A DNA stretch of 64,000 nt, taken from Clostridia bacterium (lineage in GTDB: Bacteria > Bacillota > Clostridia > Oscillospirales > Acutalibacteraceae). Below the pieces are notes generated by a model. The model worked only from the letters and a program-made list of their open reading frames with translations. It was not told the origin of the DNA and did not search any database. Location of the stretch: NCBI GenBank assembly GCA_017397655.1, contig JAFQIG010000014.1:62001-126000 (forward strand), in the 5' to 3' direction. Position numbers and translations under genes: made by a program. Positions 7,964 through 15,987 of the stretch are shown piece after piece (position 1 is the first letter of the stretch; each line of letters starts with the position of its first letter).

Positions 7964-10165
7964 ATGGATCATATCTTAAATGCAAAGTGGATTACATATC
8001 CGAAAAATGTCGGAGAGGCGGTTTGCGAATTTAGAAAGACTGTTGATATCAGCAAAAAAGTTGTATCGGCAACGCTTCAGGCAACAGCGCAGGGTGTCTA
8101 CATTGTGTATATTAACGGTGAACGTGTAGGTAATGATATTCTGACTCCGGGTTGGACAGATTTCAGATTCAGAGTACTGTATCAGACATATGATGTAACC
8201 GATATGATCACGGAAAAGACCGTCATAACGGCAGAGCTTGCACAGGGCTGGAGAATGCATAAGACAAAGGGTTGGTTTGAGCGTCCGATGAAAGGAACGA
8301 ACAAAGCTTTCATCGCATCAATCGCAATCACATATGATGACGGTACAGAGGATATAATTTATACCGATAACACATGGACAACGTGCCTTTCCGCAACAAG
8401 GTATTCCGACATTTATAACGGAGAAACTTACGATGCTGACTTTAATGATGACAACTACCTGCCTGCAAAGATCGTAACGTGTGCCTACAGCACAGAGGCT
8501 GAGGAAGAAATGGTTGTAAAGGGCATTGAATATCCTACGGACATTCTTTGCAAGCATGAAGGCGAGTTTGTCAGAGAAAAAGAGCGTTTTGATCCTCTTT
8601 CGGTATTCACAACACCCAACGGAGAGACCGTTATTGACTTTGGTCAGAACCTTTCGGGTTATGTAGAATTCAGCATCAAGGGCGAAAAGGGTCACAAAGC
8701 ATCGATCCGTTACTTTGAAGAGCTTGATAAGGACGGAAATGTCTATGTAGAGAATCTTCGTTCTGCAAAGACAACGGTAACATACTATTGTGACGGTGAA
8801 AGACGTACCTTCAAGCCGAAGTTCACTTTCTTCGGCTACAGATATATTCATCTTATTGATTGGCCTGAAGAGGTCAAGGCAGAGAACTTTGTTTCCATCG
8901 CAATATATTCCGATATGAAGAGAACGGGATACTTTGAGTGTTCCGACAAGGACGTTAACCGTCTGTTTGAAAATGTTGTATGGGGACAAAGAAGTAACTT
9001 TGTTGACATACCGACAGACTGTCCGCAAAGAGATGAAAGACGTGGTTGGACAGGTGATGCACAGGTATTTATACGTACTGCATCGCTCATTTATGATACA
9101 GAAAGATTTTTCAGAAAGTGGCTTCACGACCTGTCATACGGTCAGTCGGCAGACGGTGGTGTGCCTCACGTAGTACCGAACTCAGACTGGATTGACAACG
9201 GCGCAATGGGTTGGGCAGATGCAGCAACGATTTGTCCGTGGCAGATTTATCAGGCATACGGCAGCAAATGGGTACTTGCAGAGCAGTTCTCGTCCATGCG
9301 TAAGTGGGTCGATTATATGAGAAACCACAGTATCGACGGCTTGTGGCTTGGCGGCGGACACTTTGCCGACTGGCTCAATCTTGACGGAGACACACCGACA
9401 AGCAAGCCTTATCTTCAGAATGCATACTTCATTTATTCAACTTCGCTTCTTATAAAAATCGGCAATATTCTCGGCATAGAGATGTCAGAATATGAGCAGT
9501 GTCTTGAAAAGACACAAAAGGCATTCAGAGCACGCTTTATGAAGGATGGAAAGATTGTCGAGAATACACAGACATCTTGTGCAGAAGCACTTTACTTCGG
9601 ATTCCTGACAGAGGAAGAGACAAAGAGCGTTTCCGAACAGCTTAACACACTTGTAACGGAATGCGGACACTTAAAGACAGGTTTCCTCGGCACACCGTAT
9701 CTTCTTCACGCACTCAGCGATAACGGATATGTCAAGACGGCATACGATCTGCTTCTTCGTCACGAGTTCCCCGGATGGCTTTATTCCGTTGATAACGGAG
9801 CGACAACAATCTGGGAGCATTGGGATTCCAGAAATCCCGACGGCTCAATGTGGAGTGCAGAGATGAACTCTTTCAACCACTATGCATACGGATCGGTAGC
9901 AGAATGGCTTATCGAAAAGGCTGCAGGTATCACTCACGATGAGGAACACGCAGGCTTCAGTCACATAATTTTCAAGCCTGTAACAGATGAAAGACTTACA
10001 TTTGTCAAGGCTTCACTTGATACAAGATACGGTAAGGCTGCATCAGAGTGGACAAAGGAAGCTGACGGTTACAAATATACCTTCACCGTACCCGCAGGAG
10101 TTACCGCAACAGTTATTATTGACGGCAAGACAACAGAGATTGGCGAAGGCACACATACATTCTGA
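7964..10165 (+). CDS. GH78 alpha-L-rhamnosidase
   Basis: A 733-residue glycosidase. The N-terminal beta domains (about 1-320) carry a lectin-like sugar-binding region; the (alpha/alpha)6 catalytic domain contains DCPQRDERRGWTGDAQ, whose Glu358 matches the proposed general acid of GH78, and TTIWEHWDSRNPDGSM, whose Glu618 matches the proposed base. These are hallmark motifs of family 78, which removes terminal alpha-L-rhamnose from plant glycosides, rhamnogalacturonan fragments or glycans. ATG 7964 was chosen because AAAGG lies 8 bases upstream; an in-frame GTG at 7955 overlaps that site. No signal peptide. It forms a two-gene unit with GH116 and ends at a shared terminator. Confidence 0.9.
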   Translation: MDHILNAKWITYPKNVGEAVCEFRKTVDISKKVVSATLQATAQGVYIVYINGERVGNDILTPGWTDFRFRVLYQTYDVTDMITEKTVITAELAQGWRMHKTKGWFERPMKGTNKAFIASIAITYDDGTEDIIYTDNTWTTCLSATRYSDIYNGETYDADFNDDNYLPAKIVTCAYSTEAEEEMVVKGIEYPTDILCKHEGEFVREKERFDPLSVFTTPNGETVIDFGQNLSGYVEFSIKGEKGHKASIRYFEELDKDGNVYVENLRSAKTTVTYYCDGERRTFKPKFTFFGYRYIHLIDWPEEVKAENFVSIAIYSDMKRTGYFECSDKDVNRLFENVVWGQRSNFVDIPTDCPQRDERRGWTGDAQVFIRTASLIYDTERFFRKWLHDLSYGQSADGGVPHVVPNSDWIDNGAMGWADAATICPWQIYQAYGSKWVLAEQFSSMRKWVDYMRNHSIDGLWLGGGHFADWLNLDGDTPTSKPYLQNAYFIYSTSLLIKIGNILGIEMSEYEQCLEKTQKAFRARFMKDGKIVENTQTSCAEALYFGFLTEEETKSVSEQLNTLVTECGHLKTGFLGTPYLLHALSDNGYVKTAYDLLLRHEFPGWLYSVDNGATTIWEHWDSRNPDGSMWSAEMNSFNHYAYGSVAEWLIEKAAGITHDEEHAGFSHIIFKPVTDERLTFVKASLDTRYGKAASEWTKEADGYKYTFTVPAGVTATVIIDGKTTEIGEGTHTF

Positions 10166-10170
10166 TCATA

Positions 10171-10210
10171 AAAAAATATCGGGAACGCTTTCTGCGTTCC
10201 CGATATTTTT
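10171..10210. terminator. Bidirectional terminator between GH78 and the GtrA gene
   Basis: A long stem (AAAAAATATCGGGAACGC pairing with GCGTTCCCGATATTTTT) flanked by A-rich and T-rich arms, so it can terminate both converging transcripts. Confidence 0.9.
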
Positions 10211-10216
10211 TATGTC

Positions 10217-10750
10217 TTAGTTAGTTTTCTTCTGTCTCATAAGGATCTTGTCAACGGGGAAGTAAATGACAAACTGCAATGTGCTGCAAACAGCAGTTGC
10301 GATTGTTGTTGAAAGACCGCTTGAAATTCCGTAGCCTGATGCAAGTTCAAAGAGAACGGGGTTGAGCCATGCGGAGAAGCAGACAAGAGCGACTGTAAAG
10401 ATAAGATAAATTGTCAATGTTACGGGGATGTTGTTGTCTGCGTTGAATGTCTTTTTGCGGTTTACAAAGAATGCAACGATCTGTGCAAGGATATTTGATG
10501 TATTGAATGCGATAAAGAGAGCAAGACCGCACTGTTCGCCTTCGATTACGGGGTAATCAAAAACAAACCAATGGAAAGCCTGTGTGCTGAGCTCTTTGAT
10601 TGCAGGGATGTTGTAAAGAATTGCAAGAGAGACAACCTGAACGATACATGCAAGAAGGCTGACGATTGTGAACTTTACAAGCTGCCATAATGTAACGGCA
10701 CCCTTGCCTTTTTTTTCTGCTGCTGTGTCGATTTTGCTTTTTTTAGCCAT
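10217..10750 (-). CDS. GtrA-like membrane protein
   Basis: A 177-residue protein with a charged N terminus and four hydrophobic segments (WQLVKFTIVSLLACIVQ, FIAFNTSNILAQIVAFFVN, TIYLIFTVALVCFSAW, TTIATAVCSTLQFVIYF). NRKKTF after the second segment is the typical GtrA loop. GtrA proteins are thought to flip polyprenyl-linked sugars or support teichoic-acid/O-antigen glycosylation. The start is the ATG at 10750 (MAKKSK), preceded by AGAAAGGA; upstream in-frame ATGs would overlap the neighbour. It is the last gene of the minus-strand GH38 operon. Confidence 0.85.
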   Translation of the reverse strand: MAKKSKIDTAAEKKGKGAVTLWQLVKFTIVSLLACIVQVVSLAILYNIPAIKELSTQAFHWFVFDYPVIEGEQCGLALFIAFNTSNILAQIVAFFVNRKKTFNADNNIPVTLTIYLIFTVALVCFSAWLNPVLFELASGYGISSGLSTTIATAVCSTLQFVIYFPVDKILMRQKKTN

Positions 10751-10769
10751 TTCAAAAAATCCTTTCTTT

Positions 10770-11489
10770 TTACCAATTAATATAAAGGAAGCTGTCAGCA
10801 TCCGTTGAAGGAAGGGATGACATAATGCTTTCTTTTGTAGTGATCTCAAAGCTGCTGTTATAATAGGTGTATTCGATTGTCGGAACACCTGAATCATCTG
10901 CTGTATAAATCTCTGTAACTACGCACAGAAGAGAACCGTCAGCACTGTAGTAGGCTGTACCGAAGTTTCCGCTTTTATCATAAAAGCTCATTTCTGCAAG
11001 AACAGCCTTACCGTCTTTGAAAAACCACGAAACGTTTTCGGTATCGTAATCGGTTTTCGGAGCGTAGTCGCTTGTGATCTTTACGACATTGCCGTTAGCG
11101 TTATATGTGGCAGAGATCTCTTTTTCAATAACAACGGTATAAGCGAGCTTTTCTGACTCTTCTGCGTAATACTCGTTTATCTTGTTGACGGGAGCAGTAA
11201 GTCCCGTTGCGGTGATAAAAGTAGTATCCGAGCTGTATGAAACAAGCTTGTACGTTTCGGAATAGAGAGCCGAAACTTCGCTTTCCTCTGATTTATTAAG
11301 CGACTCCTTTTTGATCTCATAATCCGACAACGCCACAGGGAAAAGTGACGTTGCCGAAGTATCAATAGAGTCGGGGATGGGAGTTTTAAGCGATTTGTCA
11401 TTGTTCTTTACAAAGAACACGGCAGTAACTGCGGAAAGAACAACTATTACGGCAAGAGAAACCGCAATAACAATCTTTTTCTTTGACAT
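10770..11489 (-). CDS. Membrane-anchored extracytoplasmic protein, unknown
   Basis: A 239-residue protein. After a short basic start (MSKKK) comes one hydrophobic segment (residues about 5-26) without a lipobox cysteine, then a polar, Ser/Thr/Tyr-rich domain that should lie outside the membrane. The second half contains repeated beta-strand-like stretches (YSADGSLLCVV, YYNSSFEITT). I do not recognise the family. It sits between the GH38 and GtrA genes with spacings of 9 and 19 bases, so it belongs to the same operon; a cell-envelope role is inference. Confidence 0.7.
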   Translation of the reverse strand: MSKKKIVIAVSLAVIVVLSAVTAVFFVKNNDKSLKTPIPDSIDTSATSLFPVALSDYEIKKESLNKSEESEVSALYSETYKLVSYSSDTTFITATGLTAPVNKINEYYAEESEKLAYTVVIEKEISATYNANGNVVKITSDYAPKTDYDTENVSWFFKDGKAVLAEMSFYDKSGNFGTAYYSADGSLLCVVTEIYTADDSGVPTIEYTYYNSSFEITTKESIMSSLPSTDADSFLYINW

Positions 11490-11498
11490 ATCGCTACC

Positions 11499-14015
11499 TC
11501 ATTCCTCACAAGTGCTTACAATGCCTTCAAGGAAGTTTGTTTCCGCAACATAACCGTTTTTATCGACACGGAAAGTCTTGATCTCATTCTTGCGGAAGTC
11601 GGCACGGAAGCCTGCATCAATAAGATCGCATATAAAGCAGACGTTCGGAGTGTTCTTACCCGATGTCTCATAAGCTCTGATGATAACATCGCCCGAACCG
11701 TCCTCACAGAATTTGAAAGCAGAGACAATGATATTTTCTTTAGAAACAGAGATAAAGCTCTTTCTCTGCGGTTCGGTACCCTTTCTGTAGCCTGCAGGAA
11801 CAGCAACGGGAGCACAGTTGAATACGGCAGCTTCACGGACAACATCCGACTTTTCTGCTTCGCCTGTATGAACGTAAATGCCGTATGAGAAACGCTGAAG
11901 TCCTTCATCGGTGAAGTTGAATTCCGCTTCGGGTCTGTCCGAATAATGATCGGCAAAGATAACATTACGAAGAAGTGTTGCACGAAGAGTATTGTCGGGG
12001 CAGTCATAGCTGTATTTGGAATCGGTAATGACCGACAGGCCTCTGCGTACGCCGTCATTACAGGTCAGAGTGATATCTGCCCAGTTCTGACCGGGTTCTT
12101 CTTCACCGTTGTTGGGACGCTTGATGAATGCTGAAGGAATCTCGTATGTGTTGACAGCGTCCGTGCCTGACATCGGGAAAGCGGTTTTAAGCATTGTAAA
12201 GGGTTCCTGCCAGATAGCCTTGCATCTGACTTCAATTGTTTTCTGACCGGATGACAGAATAAAGTCCTGTGTAATGTGGGAATCATTGAAACGGTGCTTA
12301 ACTCTGACAACGGATCTTGCAGGTCCGTATTCGGCAAGCTTGATGCTTTCAAGAGTCATAGAGCCTTTGATGTTATGGAACTTAAAATGATTGTGTGCCC
12401 AGGTATCTGTATCGTGATCATCGATGACTGTGAGCTTTGCAATGCCTCCGTTTTCGGCATAGTCGAAACCATCTTCCTTGGAAACAAGTGAAGAAATTTC
12501 ACCTGTGTACTTATCGAAAGAAACCTTAAGGAATTCGTTTTCAACGGTGAGAGAATCAGCCTTGATGTCTGTACCGAAATCGGAGTCGGCTTTAACTTTA
12601 AGAATCTCGTTATAGTCGATGTGACCATCGATCCAGGAGAGCCAGTATGTTTCGTATCCGAAAGCGGGAACGGTAGCCATAAACAGAGTATCAAGATGTG
12701 AATCGTTGCTTCGTGAAGAACGAACATTCTGGAAGGCAACAGCCTTTCCCTCGGAATCGCATACAGCCGATGACGGATGATAAGTCTGTACGGGAACTGT
12801 AATCTCATAGGAATGAGGATTGAAAACGATAACGGGACGGGGGAAGTTGTCCTTGTGGAAATGATGACGTACAAGAGTTGCCGCATCGTCGATGCCGTCT
12901 TTCCAGGTGTTTATGTTAGAAAGAATACGGAGCAAAGCGTTGTTTTCGGCACGGTCAGCAATAATCATTGCTTCACCCATACTGTTTTTGACATCTTCGT
13001 ACGCTTCCATAATCGAGCATCCGCACAGGATGTCGTGGAACTGATTGAAGCAGACGTCATCCCAGGCTTTTGCATATTTTTCGGTAGAGGCAGGAGCGTT
13101 GGTCAGAAGCGAAGCAACGGTATCCCATTTTTCGGAACGGATAAGAGCGTTTTCGGCACGGCGGTTAAGCTGTTTGACAAGTGATGTTGCACTGTAGCAG
13201 CCGCTGGCGTGGTGCTGAAGATCGTCTTTCCATACAGGAATATCAAGCGGAGAGTTGCAGACAACTTTGAAAAAGTCATCGGGAGAGGAGAAAACAATGT
13301 CGTTTTCGGGATTGCTTGCGGCAAGCTCCTTAAGGTAATTTATATCACCCTTTGTAGGACCGCCGCCATGGTTTCCGACGCCGAAGAATACCATAGAATC
13401 ATGGTTGCGTTCTGCAATGCGGCGGTTAGCGATATCAATACCTCTGTCGATATCTTCTGTACCGCATCTGCAGTAGGTGTCGTGGATATGGAATGTCAGA
13501 ACGCGTGATCCGTCAGGTCCTTCCCACCAGAAGAGATCCTGCGGTACATCGGCATTTTCGTGAGGACCCGGACGCATCATAACATAAGAACGCATACCGC
13601 CGAGATTCAGAAGCTGGGGCAGGTTGCCGCAATGACCGAAGGAGTCAACGTTATAGCCTGTCTTGCAGATGCGACCGAATTTCTTATAGTAGTAAAGCTG
13701 GCTGTAAAGAGACTGACGTGCAAAGCTTTCGCCGGAGGGGATGTTACAATCGGGCTGTACGTTCCAACCGTTGACGATGATCCAGCGTTCTTTCTTTACC
13801 ATTTCCTGAATCTCTGCAAAAAGTGCGGGATCAATCTCTTCAACCCAGGCATAAGAAGAGGACGAGGAACAGGTGAAGATGAGATCCTTGTACTCTTTGA
13901 GTCTGTCAACGGCACTACGGAAGGTCTGAAGAACCTCGTTACAGCCCTCCTGCCAACGCCACAGCCATATGGGATCAAGATGTGCGTTACCGATCATATG
14001 TATAGTTTTTTTCAT
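11499..14015 (-). CDS. GH38 alpha-mannosidase
   Basis: An 838-residue glycosidase. The N-terminal (beta/alpha)7 domain has AHLDPIWLWRW with the zinc ligands His12 and Asp14, and GYNVDSFGHCGNLPQLL, in which Asp124 matches the catalytic nucleophile and zinc ligand of family 38. GVGNHGGGPTKGD and the late NDSHITQDF region are also typical. Family members cleave alpha-mannosides of N-glycans or fungal and bacterial mannans. No signal peptide, so cytoplasmic. It starts 14 bases after the unknown 593-residue gene and reads into the anchored protein 9 bases later. Confidence 0.92.
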   Translation of the reverse strand: MKKTIHMIGNAHLDPIWLWRWQEGCNEVLQTFRSAVDRLKEYKDLIFTCSSSSSYAWVEEIDPALFAEIQEMVKKERWIIVNGWNVQPDCNIPSGESFARQSLYSQLYYYKKFGRICKTGYNVDSFGHCGNLPQLLNLGGMRSYVMMRPGPHENADVPQDLFWWEGPDGSRVLTFHIHDTYCRCGTEDIDRGIDIANRRIAERNHDSMVFFGVGNHGGGPTKGDINYLKELAASNPENDIVFSSPDDFFKVVCNSPLDIPVWKDDLQHHASGCYSATSLVKQLNRRAENALIRSEKWDTVASLLTNAPASTEKYAKAWDDVCFNQFHDILCGCSIMEAYEDVKNSMGEAMIIADRAENNALLRILSNINTWKDGIDDAATLVRHHFHKDNFPRPVIVFNPHSYEITVPVQTYHPSSAVCDSEGKAVAFQNVRSSRSNDSHLDTLFMATVPAFGYETYWLSWIDGHIDYNEILKVKADSDFGTDIKADSLTVENEFLKVSFDKYTGEISSLVSKEDGFDYAENGGIAKLTVIDDHDTDTWAHNHFKFHNIKGSMTLESIKLAEYGPARSVVRVKHRFNDSHITQDFILSSGQKTIEVRCKAIWQEPFTMLKTAFPMSGTDAVNTYEIPSAFIKRPNNGEEEPGQNWADITLTCNDGVRRGLSVITDSKYSYDCPDNTLRATLLRNVIFADHYSDRPEAEFNFTDEGLQRFSYGIYVHTGEAEKSDVVREAAVFNCAPVAVPAGYRKGTEPQRKSFISVSKENIIVSAFKFCEDGSGDVIIRAYETSGKNTPNVCFICDLIDAGFRADFRKNEIKTFRVDKNGYVAETNFLEGIVSTCEE

Positions 14016-14029
14016 TTGTAGTGCCTCCT

Positions 14030-15811
14030 TTATTCAAACAAACCGTAATATCTGCCCATCCAGTAGGCAAAAGTGTATACATAACAGCTTTCGATGCAGA
14101 ACAGTCCACCTGAGTCTACATCCTTTTGCTGTAAGGGGTTTCTGTCGTATTTTGAGATGAATGTTTCATCGGGAGTAAGAACGGCAGAGATTTCCTTGTA
14201 ACCTGCGATATGAGTCAGAACTGCGCAATCGTGACGACCTGTTGTGCTGACACCTGCAGCAAGACGCGAAAGATTGAAACGGTAGAACCAGCGCGCCAGC
14301 ATATCCATATCAAGCTCTTCATCGGGGCAGGCAATTGCAAAAGGAATATCATAGCCGGGATTGTACTCACGGGCGATAGAAGTCCTCCACGATTTAAAAC
14401 CGTTTCTGTACTTCTCCAGAAGAACGGGATCTTTTTCGAGGAGACAAAGACCGTAGAAAGATGATACTGCAAGCATATGATCACCGTACATAATATCCTC
14501 ATAGGGGTGAAGATTCATAGCGATGGCAGACTGAAGCATACGGTCATAGTGCTTTTCGGTAAGATCGGCATATCCGATTTCAATAAGATGATTGTAGCTG
14601 TCGAGATATTTCTTCTCTTCACCGAGAATGTGCATTGTAACCTTGTGGTACATCAGAACTTCTGCGGCATTGAGACACGCATCAACATAACCGAAAGCAG
14701 TTTCAAAGTAAGGCGCACTCCACTTTGCCCATGTAGTGGGCTTGTTTAGGAAATCCCACAGCTCGTATCCGTGATCAATGATGTGATCCATAAGACCTTT
14801 TACGGACATCTTGATCAAATTGTCAAGCTCTTTGTCATCGGGACCGAGAATGTCGTGTGCCGTCATTAGATGCAGAAAATGAAGTGTGATTTCGTCAGAG
14901 CTTGTATCCGCTTTATAAACGATATCATCGTCAGTATAGCCGAGATCTGTATAAAGTCTTGCAAGTCTTTCAGGTATCGGTGCAGAGGCATCGATTGTAT
15001 AGCCGACGATGTTACGTTCTTTTGAAGCGCTTGTTTCGAGAAGCATTGCTTTGCCGCCTGTCTTGCGGAAGAAAAATCCGTCATCGGGCACGGGCTCATC
15101 GGCACAAAGGTATGTTCTTGATACAAAGCCATCGCCTCTGCCGTGAATATGCATCAGCAAAAGAACGGCTTCACACGCACGTGTGGCAGTTTGTCTTGCG
15201 GCAATTGTATCGGGATGGTCGGCTCCTTTTTCGCGCTTCAATACGGCGTAATGATACATTTCGCCGATGGCAAAGCCTGCAGTAAAGCAACCGTCGTTGT
15301 CGGAATGACCGTAGCTGAATACAGATGAAAAGTCACCTGCACGGCCAAGTCTTTTCTGACTGTACATACCTCTTCTGTCAACATACTTTTTGGACTCTTC
15401 AAGAAGTATTGCGGCTTTTTCTTCAGGAGATATAAGCGGCATTTCGATGTAAGAAGCGCCTGTTTCGGTAAGTGCCCAGATACCGTCACCGTCAGCCATT
15501 AATGCCTTGACACGGTTATCGGGAAGATCACGGTCAGCAGAGAAAAACATAATGCTGAAAGCATCGTTTTCTGCATCGGGATCGTATCTTGTAAGTCCTG
15601 TTGAAGCACCCATCCAAATGACATTACCTGTCTTAAGACAGCAGGTATAGTCACTCTTTTTTGACGGAAGAGGAAGAGGAAAACCGCAAAGCTCGGGCTT
15701 TTCGTTTTTTACTTCATAAAGCTCTTTCGGGATGACGGGATCACCGCTTTTACAGATTTTGCAGGATCTTGTCGGTACGGGGATCAATTTATAAGGTACG
15801 TTGTTTTTCAT
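14030..15811 (-). CDS. Unknown protein with propeller-like N terminus and helical (toroid-like) body
   Basis: A 593-residue soluble protein, first gene of the GH38 operon. Residues about 60-80 (GNVIWMGASTGLTRYDPDA) look like one blade of a two-component-regulator beta-propeller. Residues about 130-590 are mostly helical with glycine and aromatic-rich segments (FSYGHSDNDGCFTAGFAIGE, YETAFGYVDACLNAAEV-like stretches), as in (alpha/alpha)6 toroid glycosidases or lyases. CKICKSGD near residue 18 is a CxxC pair. I see no signal peptide and cannot name a family. Linkage to GH38 suggests a carbohydrate-active enzyme; this is inference. Confidence 0.6.
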   Translation of the reverse strand: MKNNVPYKLIPVPTRSCKICKSGDPVIPKELYEVKNEKPELCGFPLPLPSKKSDYTCCLKTGNVIWMGASTGLTRYDPDAENDAFSIMFFSADRDLPDNRVKALMADGDGIWALTETGASYIEMPLISPEEKAAILLEESKKYVDRRGMYSQKRLGRAGDFSSVFSYGHSDNDGCFTAGFAIGEMYHYAVLKREKGADHPDTIAARQTATRACEAVLLLMHIHGRGDGFVSRTYLCADEPVPDDGFFFRKTGGKAMLLETSASKERNIVGYTIDASAPIPERLARLYTDLGYTDDDIVYKADTSSDEITLHFLHLMTAHDILGPDDKELDNLIKMSVKGLMDHIIDHGYELWDFLNKPTTWAKWSAPYFETAFGYVDACLNAAEVLMYHKVTMHILGEEKKYLDSYNHLIEIGYADLTEKHYDRMLQSAIAMNLHPYEDIMYGDHMLAVSSFYGLCLLEKDPVLLEKYRNGFKSWRTSIAREYNPGYDIPFAIACPDEELDMDMLARWFYRFNLSRLAAGVSTTGRHDCAVLTHIAGYKEISAVLTPDETFISKYDRNPLQQKDVDSGGLFCIESCYVYTFAYWMGRYYGLFE

Positions 15812-15854
15812 AAATCTTCTCCTAAACTAAAGTGAAATATAAAAGTACAGAATA

Positions 15855-15883
15855 ATAATAACAGATTGCCTTATTTTGTGCAA
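15855..15883 (-). promoter_or_regulatory. Likely promoter of the GH38 operon
   Basis: On the minus strand TTGCAC (15883-15878), 17-base spacer, TATTAT (15860-15855), about 45 bases before the start at 15811. Weaker than consensus. Confidence 0.5.
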
Positions 15884-15926
15884 TAGTTTTTGTATACTTT
15901 TGTATGGAGATTGACCCTAAAACTTG

Positions 15927-15956
15927 TTTACAAAAGTAAGTTTTATATGATATAAT
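15927..15956 (+). promoter_or_regulatory. Promoter of the dockerin-peptidase gene
   Basis: TTTACA (15927-15932), 18-base spacer, TATAAT (15951-15956); divergent from the GH38 operon promoter. Confidence 0.65.
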
Positions 15957-15987
15957 ATAGTCGAATAATTGTAAGGTGGGTCGATGT

